Shown here one piece after another: positions 23,263 through 32,155 of a DNA stretch of 32,155 bases (within the stretch, counting starts at the first letter, position 1; each line of letters begins with the position of its first letter). The notes beneath the pieces were generated by a model. That model did not search any database. It worked only from the letters and a program-made list of their open reading frames with translations, and was not told the DNA's origin. Made by a program: the position numbers and the translations under genes. The stretch is from Bacteroidales bacterium OttesenSCG-928-M11 (lineage in GTDB: Bacteria > Bacteroidota > Bacteroidia > Bacteroidales > Azobacteroidaceae). The stretch is from contig JAJDGO010000017.1 in the NCBI GenBank assembly GCA_030265685.1, positions 1-32,155 of the forward strand, given 5' to 3'.

Positions 23263-25767
23263 TTAATTAATTGAAGTTATAATTTGTTGTTTATCACTAT
23301 CAAAGTCTACTAAGATTGAGTCGCCTTCTTTTACATTTGATTTAATAATCATCTCGGCCAATTCATCTTCTAGGTATTTTTGGATAGCACGTTTTAATGG
23401 ACGTGCACCAAATTGAATGTCATAACCTTTAGAAGCAATAAATTCTTTTGCTTTATCGGTAATAGTGAGTTTATAACCCAAGTTTTCGATTCGTTGATAA
23501 AATCCTCTTAATTCGATTTCTATAATCTTTTGGATAGCTTCTTTGTCTAATTGATCAAACATAATAATATCATCGACGCGGTTCAAAAACTCCGGCGCAA
23601 AAGCACGGTTCAAAGCTTTTTGAATTACACCGCGAGAAAATTCTTTATTATCAGAATCCGACTCGGAAGTATTGAATCCAACACCCCGACCGAAGTCTTT
23701 TAATTGTCGAGTACCTATGTTTGATGTTAATATTAATATAGTATTTTTAAAATCAATACGACGACCCAAACTGTCAGTCAAACGACCTTCGTCCATTACT
23801 TGTAAAAGTAGGTTGAATACATCGGCATGTGCTTTCTCTATCTCGTCTAATAAAATAACGGAATAAGGTTTTCTTCTTACCTTTTCGGTTAATTGTCCGC
23901 CTTCTTCGTATCCAACATATCCCGGAGGTGCGCCGATTAATCGGGAAACAGAAAACTTTTCCATATATTCCGACATGTCGATGCGGATTAAAGTGTCTGC
24001 CGAGTCGAATAAATACTCTGCCAGTTTTTTTGCCAAGTGTGTTTTTCCCACACCTGTTGGGCCAAGAAACATAAATGTTCCTATTGGCTTGTTCGGATCT
24101 TTTAAGCCAATTCGATTTCGTTGTATTGCTTTAACGATCTTCTGTACAGCTTCGTCCTGACCAATAACATTTGTTCTGAGAATATCACTCATTTCCAATA
24201 GTTTTTGGTTTTCGGCTTTGGCAATTCGTTGTACCGGAACGCCAGACATCATGGCAACTACTTCAGCAACTTTTTCTTCGTCGACAATTTGACGGTTTTC
24301 TTGTAGCTCTTCTTCCCATTTTGCTTGCGCAGCTTCCAACTTTAATCCCAATTGTCTTTCCTGATCTCGGTAATTTGCAGCTACTTCGAAGTTTTGAGAT
24401 TTTACTGCTTGAAGTTTTTGTTGTTTTGTTTCTTCAATTTGTGCTTCTAATTCTTCGATCTTCTTAGGAACGATGATATTAGAGATATGTGTTCTTGATC
24501 CGGATTCGTCTAAAGCATCGATGGCTTTATCGGGAAAGTTCCGGTCACTAATATAACGATCTGTTAGTTTAACACAAGCTTCTATCGCTTCATCAGTATA
24601 TATTACATTATGATGATCTTCATATTTTGGTTTAATGTTTTTCAAAATCTGAAGTGTCTCTTCTGCAGTTGTAGGATCTACAATTACTTTTTGGAATCTA
24701 CGTTCCAAAGCTCCGTCTTTCTCAATGTTTTTCCGGTATTCGTCAAGTGTTGTAGCTCCAATACATTGTATTTCTCCTCGAGCCAAAGCCGGTTTCAACA
24801 TATTTGCCGCATCCATTGACCCGGTTGCTCCTCCGGCTCCGACAATAGTATGTATCTCGTCGATAAAAAGAATGACATTTGGGTTTTGAGAAAGTTCATT
24901 TAGTATTGCTTTAATTCGTTCTTCGAATTGTCCGCGATATTTTGTTCCGGCAACAATTGATGCCATGTCAAGATTAACTACTCTTTTGTCGAATAATACA
25001 CGAGCAACTTTTCGTTGTACAATTCGAGATGCCAATCCTTCTACTATGGCAGACTTTCCTACGCCTGGTTCTCCGATCAATACCGGGTTATTCTTTTTCC
25101 GTCTACTCAAGATTTGCGCCAAGCGTTCGATTTCTTTTTCTCGTCCGACAATAGGATCTAGTCGGTTTTCTTCTGCAGCTTTAGTCAAGTCTGTTCCAAA
25201 ACTGTCGATAACAGGCGTATCGCTGTTTTTTGTATTTGGGTTTTTGAACGATTCTTTTTTAGTAGAAAACGAATCTTCCTCTTCTTCCTCTTCATCTCCG
25301 GTAAATCCTGCACCCATTTGTGGCTTATTTAAATTGTCTGAGTCGGCAGCCAGATGATTATATACTTTCTCGTAGTCGAGATTGTACTTGTTTAATATCT
25401 GAGTAGCCAAAGCATTTGGATTTCTCAATATAGCAAGTAATAGATGTTCCGTATCTGTTTGTGAACTATTTAGGTTCATTGATTCTAATAAACTCATGCG
25501 TAAGATATTTTCTACGTTTTTATCAATAGTAAGTTGATTCTCTGACACAAAATCACCCTCTTGAAATAATTCATTGTCAATATCAATTTTTATTTCTTGA
25601 ATGTTAATGCCCAATGAATTTATAATAGATGATGCTCTATTGTTTCTGTCGCGTAGAATACCAAGTAAGACATGTTCTATACCTACTTGATTGTTGTGTA
25701 ATCGTCCGGCTTCTTCACGACTATACAATAGAATATCCTTTACATTATCTGAAAAATTCTTTTTCAT
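23263..25767 (-). CDS. clpC: ATP-dependent Clp protease ATPase ClpC
   Basis: 834 residues, a Hsp100 class I unfoldase that feeds substrates to ClpP. Tandem Clp_N repeats occupy about 1-145, followed by an acidic linker (EEEEEDS near 158). AAA+ domain 1 has Walker A with K238 (GEPGVGKSA) and Walker [14 protein letters not shown]-type coiled-coil segment lies in the middle domain (about 430-480). AAA+ domain 2 has Walker A with K575 (GPTGVGKTH) and Walker [18 protein letters not shown] in the second domain is the ClpP-docking loop, which makes it ClpC/A-like rather than ClpB. It is the first gene of the operon with htpG. I could not find a convincing promoter upstream on the minus strand. Confidence 0.96.
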   Translation of the reverse strand: MKKNFSDNVKDILLYSREEAGRLHNNQVGIEHVLLGILRDRNNRASSIINSLGINIQEIKIDIDNELFQEGDFVSENQLTIDKNVENILRMSLLESMNLNSSQTDTEHLLLAILRNPNALATQILNKYNLDYEKVYNHLAADSDNLNKPQMGAGFTGDEEEEEEDSFSTKKESFKNPNTKNSDTPVIDSFGTDLTKAAEENRLDPIVGREKEIERLAQILSRRKKNNPVLIGEPGVGKSAIVEGLASRIVQRKVARVLFDKRVVNLDMASIVAGTKYRGQFEERIKAILNELSQNPNVILFIDEIHTIVGAGGATGSMDAANMLKPALARGEIQCIGATTLDEYRKNIEKDGALERRFQKVIVDPTTAEETLQILKNIKPKYEDHHNVIYTDEAIEACVKLTDRYISDRNFPDKAIDALDESGSRTHISNIIVPKKIEELEAQIEETKQQKLQAVKSQNFEVAANYRDQERQLGLKLEAAQAKWEEELQENRQIVDEEKVAEVVAMMSGVPVQRIAKAENQKLLEMSDILRTNVIGQDEAVQKIVKAIQRNRIGLKDPNKPIGTFMFLGPTGVGKTHLAKKLAEYLFDSADTLIRIDMSEYMEKFSVSRLIGAPPGYVGYEEGGQLTEKVRRKPYSVILLDEIEKAHADVFNLLLQVMDEGRLTDSLGRRIDFKNTILILTSNIGTRQLKDFGRGVGFNTSESDSDNKEFSRGVIQKALNRAFAPEFLNRVDDIIMFDQLDKEAIQKIIEIELRGFYQRIENLGYKLTITDKAKEFIASKGYDIQFGARPLKRAIQKYLEDELAEMIIKSNVKEGDSILVDFDSDKQQIITSIN

Positions 25768-26125
25768 ACATTCTTTTCCTTTCTATTTATTTGTCTTATA
25801 AAACTAACATGTTGTATTATTGTCTCTGACATTTAAGGAAACATGCTTTGTTTTATATCTAATACGAATTATTAGGGGTTATTTGATGTCCGTTTTTCTG
25901 TCGGTTTTTCAAATTTTCCTTTTAATCCGTAAAAATACTTTTTATTCTATATACGTACAAATAATATGCCAATAATCGCGAAAAGGTTCAATATGGCATG
26001 TTAAGAAATCTAAAAGAGTAAGAAATATTTATTTCGAGCCATTAAGATTTGAAAAAGAAAGGGAAATATTGACTTTTTTCGGATTTTATATCTAAGTTTG
26101 TGCTACTCAAATTAAATCTAAAAAA
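25768..26125. other. Divergent intergenic region between clpC and the metallopeptidase gene
   Basis: 358 bases with no gene. It must hold the promoter of clpC-htpG (minus), but no exact TAnnTTTG was found there; the nearest partial match is TAGTTTTA around 25800-25810 on the minus strand. ATGCCA (25966-25971) and TGGCAT (25994-25999) form a loose inverted repeat. The promoter of the plus-strand gene is at 26069-26100. The rest is plain AT-rich DNA. Confidence 0.5.
26069..26100 (+). promoter_or_regulatory. Promoter of the metallopeptidase lipoprotein gene
   Basis: TAAGTTTG at 26093-26100 matches the -7 consensus, and TTGAC at 26069 provides the -33 TTG with a 21-bp spacer. The ATG follows 25 bp after the -7 box, giving a short leader. 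Confidence 0.68.
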
Positions 26126-28150
26126 ATGATGAAGTCAAAACTTATTCTTATTACAATTGGTTTATCTATGATTTTGATAAGTTGTTCGAAAGAAAAGCAA
26201 ACAATGTCTATTCCTGAAGCCTCTATTGGCGAAGTTATTAATTATTTATCCGATCAAGGAGTTGTTGATAATTCCGATTTAATGGAACGTGGTGTTCGGC
26301 AAGTAGCCAAACTTTGGTTGCCGGAAGATGGAACAAATGAGGAGTTTGTTTCTTTCTGTAAAAAGAATTACATATCCGATCCGAAAGAAAAACATGAAGT
26401 CTTCTTAAGAATCAGTTATTATCTGGAAACTATTTATGGTAATTACAATGAAATGGTGTTAGGCTTGAAATTGCATCAAGACGAACCGATAGGAGAGCTT
26501 TATTCTATTGACGAATTCTTTTCCGGTTATAGTCCATCTTCGCATCTTAGCGATGACTTTTATGCGAATAAAATTGCTTTTATTATAGCTTTGAACTTTC
26601 CAGAACAATCATTGAAAGAGAAAGAAGCTTTGACCGAGCGTAAAGATTGGGCATATGCACGATTAGGTGATATTTTTACTTCACGTATTCCTGCCGATGT
26701 ATTACAAAATGCAGCTAATGCCGAAAACGAAGCATCTCTTTATATCGATTCTTATAATATTTATGCAGGGCACTTATTAGATAAAGGAGGTAATCTTCTT
26801 TTTGATGAAAATATGATTTTGCTTTCTCATTGGAATTTACGAGACGAAATCAAGGCAAATTATAGTCAAAGCGAAGCAGGATTGAGTAAGCAAGAAACCA
26901 TATATGAGGTAATGAAGCGGATTATATCCCAAGAAATTCCGTCGGAAGTAATTAACTCGGGCGAATATGAATGGAATCCTTATACAAACTTGGTGTTTCA
27001 AGACGGGAAAGAAGTATCTTTTACTCCCGAATCTACAGTACGTTATGAGAAGTTATTGAATAACTTCCTCGCTCTTCAAAAGGTTGATGAATATACGGGC
27101 AATACTTATATAGAAAGAAACTTTTCCGAAAATATGGAAGTCTCGGTAGAAGATGCGATTTCTCTTTTCGATAATTATTTATCAGCGCCGGAGTTGAAGG
27201 ATGTTGCCCGGATAGTTGAGCAACGTTTGGGTAGAAAACTGCAAGCATTCGATATTTGGTATGATGGGTTTAAGCCTCGAAGCGAATTGGACGAAGATAA
27301 ATTGAGCGAACAAACACGCAAACTATATCCCGATGCAAGTGCTTTCGAGAAAGATATGCCTAATTTATTAATCAAATTGGGATTTTCTCCGGATAGAGCA
27401 AAGTATTTGTCCGATCGAATTGAAGTTGATGCTGCTCGAGGTTCAGGTCATGCATGGGGAGGACAAATGAAAGGAGAGAAAGCACATTTGAGAACTCGTA
27501 TCCCTTCTGAGGGTATGAATTACAAAGGATACAACATAGCGATTCATGAGTTTGGACATAATGTCGAACAAACCATATCTCTTTATGATGTTGATTATTA
27601 TATGCTCAACGGAGTTCCTAATACTGCCTTCACCGAAGCTTTGGCTTTTGTTTTCCAGAAGCGTGATTTGGAATTGTTGGGAATTAAAGACAGCAATCCG
27701 GACAAGTATGCGATGGATGTTTTAGACAAAGCTTGGGTTTTAATAGAAATATCTGCTGTTTCGATGGTCGATATTTCCGTTTGGAAATGGCTTTATGAGA
27801 ATCCAAATGCTACGGCTTCCGAACTTCGTGATGCAACTATTCGTATTTCTAAGGAAGTTTGGAACAAGTATCTTGCTCCTATTTATGGAATAGAAGATGA
27901 AACGGTATTAGGGATTTACTCTCATATGGTTAGTTATCCTCTTTATTTGTCGGCATATTCTTTCGGACAGATAATTGAGTTTCAGTTGGAGCAATACTTT
28001 AACGGAAAAAATTTCACAGAAGAAGTTGATCGTATCTACAAATTAGGACGTTTGACTCCTAATGCTTGGATAGTTGAAGCAACCGGCAAACCACTTTCGG
28101 CAGAACCTTTGCTAAAAGAAGTAAGTAAAATTGTGAACGCAAAAAAATAA
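26126..28150 (+). CDS. Lipoprotein zinc metallopeptidase (gluzincin type)
   Basis: 674 residues. The N-terminus MMKSKLILITIGLSMILISC ends in a lipobox with Cys20, so it is a lipoprotein. The residues after the cysteine (SKEKQ) do not form the usual acidic surface-export signal, so inner-leaflet or periplasmic attachment is possible. The zinc site is H474-E475-F476-G477-H478 with a third ligand probably E504 (FTEALAF), 26 residues after the second His. That spacing is typical of gluzincins and reminiscent of M3 oligopeptidases. The long N-terminal part (about 25-430) is helical with no motif I recognise. Substrate is unknown; an oligopeptidase role is a guess from the fold type. It is convergent with the next gene, with only 5 bp between the stops and no terminator visible. 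Confidence 0.8.
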   Translation: MMKSKLILITIGLSMILISCSKEKQTMSIPEASIGEVINYLSDQGVVDNSDLMERGVRQVAKLWLPEDGTNEEFVSFCKKNYISDPKEKHEVFLRISYYLETIYGNYNEMVLGLKLHQDEPIGELYSIDEFFSGYSPSSHLSDDFYANKIAFIIALNFPEQSLKEKEALTERKDWAYARLGDIFTSRIPADVLQNAANAENEASLYIDSYNIYAGHLLDKGGNLLFDENMILLSHWNLRDEIKANYSQSEAGLSKQETIYEVMKRIISQEIPSEVINSGEYEWNPYTNLVFQDGKEVSFTPESTVRYEKLLNNFLALQKVDEYTGNTYIERNFSENMEVSVEDAISLFDNYLSAPELKDVARIVEQRLGRKLQAFDIWYDGFKPRSELDEDKLSEQTRKLYPDASAFEKDMPNLLIKLGFSPDRAKYLSDRIEVDAARGSGHAWGGQMKGEKAHLRTRIPSEGMNYKGYNIAIHEFGHNVEQTISLYDVDYYMLNGVPNTAFTEALAFVFQKRDLELLGIKDSNPDKYAMDVLDKAWVLIEISAVSMVDISVWKWLYENPNATASELRDATIRISKEVWNKYLAPIYGIEDETVLGIYSHMVSYPLYLSAYSFGQIIEFQLEQYFNGKNFTEEVDRIYKLGRLTPNAWIVEATGKPLSAEPLLKEVSKIVNAKK

Positions 28151-28155
28151 ACAAG

Positions 28156-29673
28156 TTATTGGTGTTCCGGACGTAATAAATCGTTTACCGTCTTTGCCGG
28201 ATTGAATGTTTCGATAGGAACTTCCACAAAGACGGTACTCCAATCCGACATGGCTCCATTCCAAAGTCCGGGCAATTCAAGCGCTTTTAATTCTTTTCCC
28301 GACTTAGACTTGATCGAGATAAACCCGGTATTGTGATCGATATAATTAAGTAGATCGAACGATTCGCCTTTGTAATCTCTTAATCCGCAAACAAGATCGA
28401 CAGGATTAAAGTGAGTTCCTTGTTCGAAGAGTTCTTTCATTTTTGAATCTTCGAGATCTATTTGTGAACTTTCGAGGATTTGTGGCGAAATTGTACCATC
28501 CGGGTTGACGGCTAAGAAAGGTCCTCCGCCCGGTTCTCCCAAGTTGCGCACCATTCCGCAAACTCGTATCGGTCGGTTTAGTTTCGATTTGATATATAAA
28601 ACCAACTCTACGTCTTCCAAATGTTTTGTATTCGGGTTTTTTATGCAAAGTTCGTTTTGAAGAAAGTAAAGCATTTCCATCAATTGCTCGTGCGAGTACT
28701 GTCCGGAATCAATTAAATTCAAATATTTGAAAATTCTTTTTTGGAAAGAAACCAAGATACCTGCAAGCAAACGTTTGTAACGGATCGTTGCATGTTTGAA
28801 ATGATCGGGAACTACATTGTCTATATTTTTCACGAAGACAATATCGGCCTCCAAATCATTTAGGTTTTCGATCAAAGCCCCATGCCCTCCGGGACGAAAA
28901 ACTAATTGATTGTTTTCGCGAAACGGTAGATTTTCGGCGTCGGCGGCAATTGTATCGGTCGATTTTTTTTGTTCGCTGAACGAAATCAGGTAATCGGCTT
29001 CGTAATGATCGGCAAATGTAGGGGTCTTTTCTTTGGTTAATTTTTCGAAAAGCGTTTTATGTTCGGAAGAAACCGTAAAATGAATGTTCACTTTGTTGCT
29101 GTCGTTTTTGGCATAAAGCGCGCCTTCGACCAAGTGTTCCTCCATTGCGGTTCGAGGACCTTCTTGATAAAAATGAAATTCGATCAAACCTTTAGGCAAT
29201 TGCCCATAATTAAGACCCTTTTCTTGGAGTAAATTTTCAACTATTGCTTTATACTCTCCCGATTGTATCAGATCTTTGATCGATTTGGCTTCGTTGCGAA
29301 GACAAGAGTCGTTTAATGCGTAAAAGAATGCAAACTGTTCGATCTGTTCGAAAAATGTTTGTTCGAAAGAAGTAGTAGGTTTCGAGTAATCAGCTTTTAG
29401 AAATTCAAACAAGTCTTTAAACATTCTGCTGGCAGCTCCCGAAGCCGGAACAAATTTTACAATATCTTTATTCTCGCCTAAATAACGATCCCAAGCTTCA
29501 ATAAAAATCTCTTGCTCGTCGGGCGAAACAAACTTGATTCCTTTTTCGACAGAAGCTGATGAAATGAGAGGTAAAAACGGGAAGCCTTCTTTGAATGACT
29601 GTAATTGTTGTAAAACTTTTTCTTCGGAAAGACCCTTTTCCGTGATTTGTTGAATATCAGATTGACTAAACAT
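28156..29673 (-). CDS. DUF4301 family protein, nucleotidyltransferase-like
   Basis: 505 residues, a full-length member of the DUF4301 family found in Bacteroidota. No function is established that I know of. Visible motifs are VPASGAASRMF (residues 75-85) and RPGGHGALIENLNDL (260-274), followed by DIVFVKNIDNVVPDH (277-291). A glycine-rich loop with an S-R-M, then GGHG and a NIDN-type Asp motif, is the order seen in UDP-sugar pyrophosphorylases and related NTP-transferases. A sugar-nucleotide or phosphosugar role is therefore a reasonable inference, not a demonstrated one. There is no signal peptide, so it is cytoplasmic. It is transcribed divergently from relA, with 76 bp between the starts. 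Confidence 0.8.
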   Translation of the reverse strand: MFSQSDIQQITEKGLSEEKVLQQLQSFKEGFPFLPLISSASVEKGIKFVSPDEQEIFIEAWDRYLGENKDIVKFVPASGAASRMFKDLFEFLKADYSKPTTSFEQTFFEQIEQFAFFYALNDSCLRNEAKSIKDLIQSGEYKAIVENLLQEKGLNYGQLPKGLIEFHFYQEGPRTAMEEHLVEGALYAKNDSNKVNIHFTVSSEHKTLFEKLTKEKTPTFADHYEADYLISFSEQKKSTDTIAADAENLPFRENNQLVFRPGGHGALIENLNDLEADIVFVKNIDNVVPDHFKHATIRYKRLLAGILVSFQKRIFKYLNLIDSGQYSHEQLMEMLYFLQNELCIKNPNTKHLEDVELVLYIKSKLNRPIRVCGMVRNLGEPGGGPFLAVNPDGTISPQILESSQIDLEDSKMKELFEQGTHFNPVDLVCGLRDYKGESFDLLNYIDHNTGFISIKSKSGKELKALELPGLWNGAMSDWSTVFVEVPIETFNPAKTVNDLLRPEHQ

Positions 29674-29691
29674 AGTTGAAATTTATTTGCG

Positions 29692-29699
29692 CAAATATA
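29692..29699 (-). promoter_or_regulatory. -7 element for the DUF4301 gene
   Basis: On the minus strand 29699-29692 reads TATATTTG, matching TAnnTTTG, 18 bp before the ATG at 29673. No clear -33 box was found. Confidence 0.5.
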
Positions 29700-29720
29700 T
29701 AGAAAGTCCGATAAAAAACC

Positions 29721-29728
29721 TAACTTTG
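29721..29728 (+). promoter_or_regulatory. -7 element for relA
   Basis: TAACTTTG matches TAnnTTTG, 21 bp before the relA ATG at 29750. No -33 TTTG sits at the normal distance; the nearest, at 29686-29689, overlaps the start region of the divergent promoter. Confidence 0.55.
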
Positions 29729-29749
29729 TCTTGATTTTATAGGTGATTT

Positions 29750-31954
29750 ATGAGTCTGCTGAGCAAAGAAGAACAAATAGAATTTGTAAAACAATACCGT
29801 CATTTACTTAAAATGACCGGCGATACGGCTTTTCCTGGCGATACAAATAAGGTTCGTAAATACATAACAAAGGCTATTGAGACAAACGGATACGGCAAAG
29901 ACGTTTTCGGACTAAAAAGACTTCCTCGTACTATTAATACAGCTTTGATAATTGCAGAAGAGATGGGACTCAGAAGAGACTCTATCCTTGCCATACTGTT
30001 AGTAGAACTGGTAACAGATGGTCATTGCAGATTGAAAGATATCGAAACTGATTTCGGAGCAGATACGGCCGGTATTATAAAAGGGCTTATTAAAGTACAC
30101 GAACTTTATGGCAAAAGTGCTGCCATAAACAATGAAAATTTCAGAACACTACTGATTTCTTTTGCAGAAGATTTGCGGGTAATTCTTATTTTAATTGCAG
30201 AACGACTTTATTTAATGCGAATTTATAAAGAGTTAAACCCCGATCACGCCATGCAAGTTGCTACGGAGGCATCTTATCTTTATGCGCCGTTGGCTCATCG
30301 CTTGGGATTGTACAAAATAAAGTCGGAGTTGGAAGATCTTTCCCTTAAAATACAAGATAGAGAAACATATAGTAAGATTGCCAACAAACTAAATGAAACA
30401 AAACGTTCGCGCGATCGCTATATTTCCGAATTTATTGCTCCGGTAGAGAATAAGTTAAAAGAACTAGGATTGAATTTTGATATTAAAGGAAGAACAAAGT
30501 CAATCCATTCGATACGGAATAAACTCCAAAAACAAAAGATAGAATTTGAAGCCATATACGATCTTTTCGCCATCCGGATTATTCTTGATACGGAAAAAGA
30601 GAAAGAAAAAGCAGAATGTTGGCAAGTTTATTCAGTTATTACGGATATGTATCAACCCAATCCGAAACGTTTGAAAGATTGGTTGTCTGTTCCTAAAAGC
30701 AATGGCTACGAATCGCTTCATATAACCGTACTTGGTCCCGAAGAAAAGTGGGTAGAAGTTCAAATACGAAGCCGCCGTATGGATGAAATAGCAGAAAAAG
30801 GATTAGCGGCACACTGGAAATACAAAGGAGTAAAAGATACCGACGGATTAGACAAATGGTTGAGTGGAGTTCGTGAAGTATTGGAGCATAAAGAAGAATC
30901 TCCTACCGAACTTATCCATGATTTTAAGATGGATTTGTACGACGAAGAAATATTTGTCTTTACTCCGAAGGGCGATCTTTTTAAATTACCTCAGGGAGCT
31001 ACCGTTCTCGATTTTGCATTTGCTATTCATACTTCGGTCGGTTCGCGCTGTGTTTCGGCCCGGATTGGTGGGAAAAATGTGCCGATAAGACATAAACTTC
31101 AGAGCGGAGATCAAGTAGAGATATTAACTTCTCCCAATCAAACGCCCAAACAAGATTGGTTAAGTATTGCAATTACTTCGAAAGCGAGGGTGAAAATTAA
31201 ACAATCGCTGAAAGAACAATCGGCTAAACAGGTCGAGTTTGCCAAAGAGTTGCTCCGCCGTCGTTTCAAAAATAGAAAAATAGAAGAAGACGAATCGATC
31301 ATTATGCGTCTGATTCGGAAGAAAGGATATAAAACCGTAACCGAGTTCTATGCCGACATTGCCGACGAACGCTTAGATGTCAATACAGTTATTGATCAAT
31401 ACTTGGAAATGGAGAAGAAAGAACAGGAATTGAACGATCATTCTTCTCAAAGTGTCGAAAACTTTATCCCGCAAAAACAGTCACAAAAGCCCGAAGATAT
31501 ATCCGGTCGGGAAGATGTTTTAGTAATTGATCAAAACTTAACAGGCATTGATTACTCGCTGGCTAAGTGTTGTAATCCTATTTATGGCGATGAAATATTT
31601 GGTTTTGTTTCTTCAAAAGGAATAAAAATACATAGAATGAATTGCCCTAATGCTCCAACTATGTTCAAAAGATACGGATACCGGATCGTTAAATCCCGTT
31701 GGGCGGGCAAAGCAGGAGCCAGTTATCCGGTTACTTTACGTGTTGTTGGCAACGATGATATTGGAATCGTGACCAATATTACCTCCGTTATTTCAAAAGA
31801 AAAAGGAACAATGCTCCGTTCCATAAATGTAGATCCGGGAGATGGGCTTTTTCAAGGAACATTTACCGTAATGCTTAGCGATTCCCAAGCCGCAGATGGA
31901 TTGATTAAAAAGATTAAAACGGTAAAAGGAGTAAAGCAAGTGAGCCGTTTTTAA
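29750..31954 (+). CDS. relA: RelA-type (p)ppGpp synthetase with degenerate hydrolase domain
   Basis: 734 residues, a long RSH protein of the stringent response. The N-terminal domain aligns in order with the HD hydrolase of Rel/SpoT, but its metal ligands are gone: the HD pair of the ALLHDxxED motif is V85-E86 in ILLVELVTD, the early HP motif is replaced (TINTALIIAEE), and the later ADRLHNMRTL is IAERLYLMRIY. The synthetase domain (about 215-360) is intact: YDLFAIRI, R306-L307-K308-D309, NGYESLHITVLGP and WVEVQIRSRRMDEIAEKGLAAHW. TGS is about 395-455, a Cys-containing zinc-finger-like helix region (CCNP, NCPN) lies near 600-640, and an ACT domain covers 660-734. Prediction: it makes but cannot degrade (p)ppGpp, so a separate hydrolase should exist elsewhere. 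It keeps RxKD, which is usual in bifunctional enzymes, rather than the ExDD of gammaproteobacterial RelA. Confidence 0.94.
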   Translation: MSLLSKEEQIEFVKQYRHLLKMTGDTAFPGDTNKVRKYITKAIETNGYGKDVFGLKRLPRTINTALIIAEEMGLRRDSILAILLVELVTDGHCRLKDIETDFGADTAGIIKGLIKVHELYGKSAAINNENFRTLLISFAEDLRVILILIAERLYLMRIYKELNPDHAMQVATEASYLYAPLAHRLGLYKIKSELEDLSLKIQDRETYSKIANKLNETKRSRDRYISEFIAPVENKLKELGLNFDIKGRTKSIHSIRNKLQKQKIEFEAIYDLFAIRIILDTEKEKEKAECWQVYSVITDMYQPNPKRLKDWLSVPKSNGYESLHITVLGPEEKWVEVQIRSRRMDEIAEKGLAAHWKYKGVKDTDGLDKWLSGVREVLEHKEESPTELIHDFKMDLYDEEIFVFTPKGDLFKLPQGATVLDFAFAIHTSVGSRCVSARIGGKNVPIRHKLQSGDQVEILTSPNQTPKQDWLSIAITSKARVKIKQSLKEQSAKQVEFAKELLRRRFKNRKIEEDESIIMRLIRKKGYKTVTEFYADIADERLDVNTVIDQYLEMEKKEQELNDHSSQSVENFIPQKQSQKPEDISGREDVLVIDQNLTGIDYSLAKCCNPIYGDEIFGFVSSKGIKIHRMNCPNAPTMFKRYGYRIVKSRWAGKAGASYPVTLRVVGNDDIGIVTNITSVISKEKGTMLRSINVDPGDGLFQGTFTVMLSDSQAADGLIKKIKTVKGVKQVSRF

Positions 31955-31966
31955 CTTCCTATCGAA

Positions 31967-32074
31967 AAGTTATACAAGAACTTGTACAAAGTTTTACTAC
32001 AACTTGCCCCAAGTTATACAAGAACTTGAGTAAAGTTTTACTATAACTTTACCCAAGTTTTACTATCTTTTTTT
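31967..32074 (+). repeat. 22-bp-periodic palindrome array, locus 2
   Basis: Five units start at 31967, 31989, 32011, 32033 and 32055, exactly 22 bp apart. Units 1 and 3 are AAGTTATACAAGAACTT; units 2 and 4 are AAGTTTTACTA(C/T)AACTT; unit 5 is AAGTTTTACTATCTTTTT and runs into a T-tract. Each of the first four is AAGTT-N7-AACTT plus a 5-bp spacer (GTACA, GCCCC, GAGTA, TACCC). The alternation gives a 44-bp higher-order period. Unit 4 extends to an 8-bp perfect arm pair (GTAAAGTT/AACTTTAC). It begins 12 bp after the relA stop. The role is unknown; the 3'-end position and final T-run allow a terminator or mRNA-end role, and the helical phasing allows cooperative protein binding. Confidence 0.85.
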
Positions 32075-32155
32075 AGCGGATAAGCTTCTTGTAGATTAAA
32101 AAATAATATTTCGAGAAGTTTACAGCTTAATAAGCCGTGCTTTTTGTGTTTCGAA
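32075..32155. other. End of window, no gene seen
   Basis: AT-rich sequence after the array, with no open reading frame and no convincing promoter or hairpin. Confidence 0.6.

Noticed and set aside
25966-25999. Operator at the ATGCCA/TGGCAT inverted repeat
   Set aside because: Only 6-bp arms separated by 22 bases in AT-rich DNA; no supporting copy.
31967-32074. CRISPR array
   Set aside because: The conserved unit is 17 bp and the spacers only 5 bp. No cas genes are nearby, and the units are AT-rich palindromes.

Overview
The window comes from a Bacteroidota chromosome, most likely order Bacteroidales. Genes are preceded by the Bacteroides-type promoter pattern (a -33 TTG/TTTG and a -7 TAnnTTTG) rather than by Shine-Dalgarno sites. 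A secreted hydrolase carries a type IX secretion (T9SS)-like C-terminal tail, and the integrase is of the Bacteroidales tyrosine-recombinase type. The DNA is AT-rich throughout. I cannot name the genus from sequence alone.

Left part (1 to about 14464): the right end of an integrated phage-like element that continues beyond the window. It ends at the 3' end of a tRNA-Pro gene, next to a tyrosine integrase. Reading leftward on the minus strand are three tightly packed genes: a small glycine-rich/coiled-coil protein resembling podovirus internal virion (ejection) proteins, a charged coiled-coil protein, and an open reading frame of at least 3,647 codons with no stop before the window edge. This giant is a polyvalent protein. 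It carries, in order, an N-terminal duplicated motif, beta-rich repeats, a coiled coil, a DdrB/ParB-like domain, an inorganic-pyrophosphatase-like domain, a RadC/JAB peptidase domain followed by a degenerate second copy, an ADP-ribosyltransferase domain, an HEFGH metallopeptidase domain and a kinase-like domain. Such proteins are thought to enter the host with the phage DNA.

Right part (14465 to 32155): host genes. These are tRNA-Pro; a secreted multidomain GH89 alpha-N-acetylglucosaminidase; an aspS plus pyridoxal/pyridoxamine kinase pair; a convergent clpC-htpG proteostasis operon; a lipoprotein gluzincin metallopeptidase; a DUF4301 protein resembling a nucleotidyltransferase; and a long RelA-type (p)ppGpp synthetase whose hydrolase domain has lost its HD residues.

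The most unusual non-coding feature is a pair of intergenic arrays, one after the kinase gene and one after relA. Each is built from palindromic units (AAGTT-N7-AACTT) spaced exactly 22 bp apart, and each ends in the same T-rich unit. They are not CRISPR and do not look like ordinary terminators.
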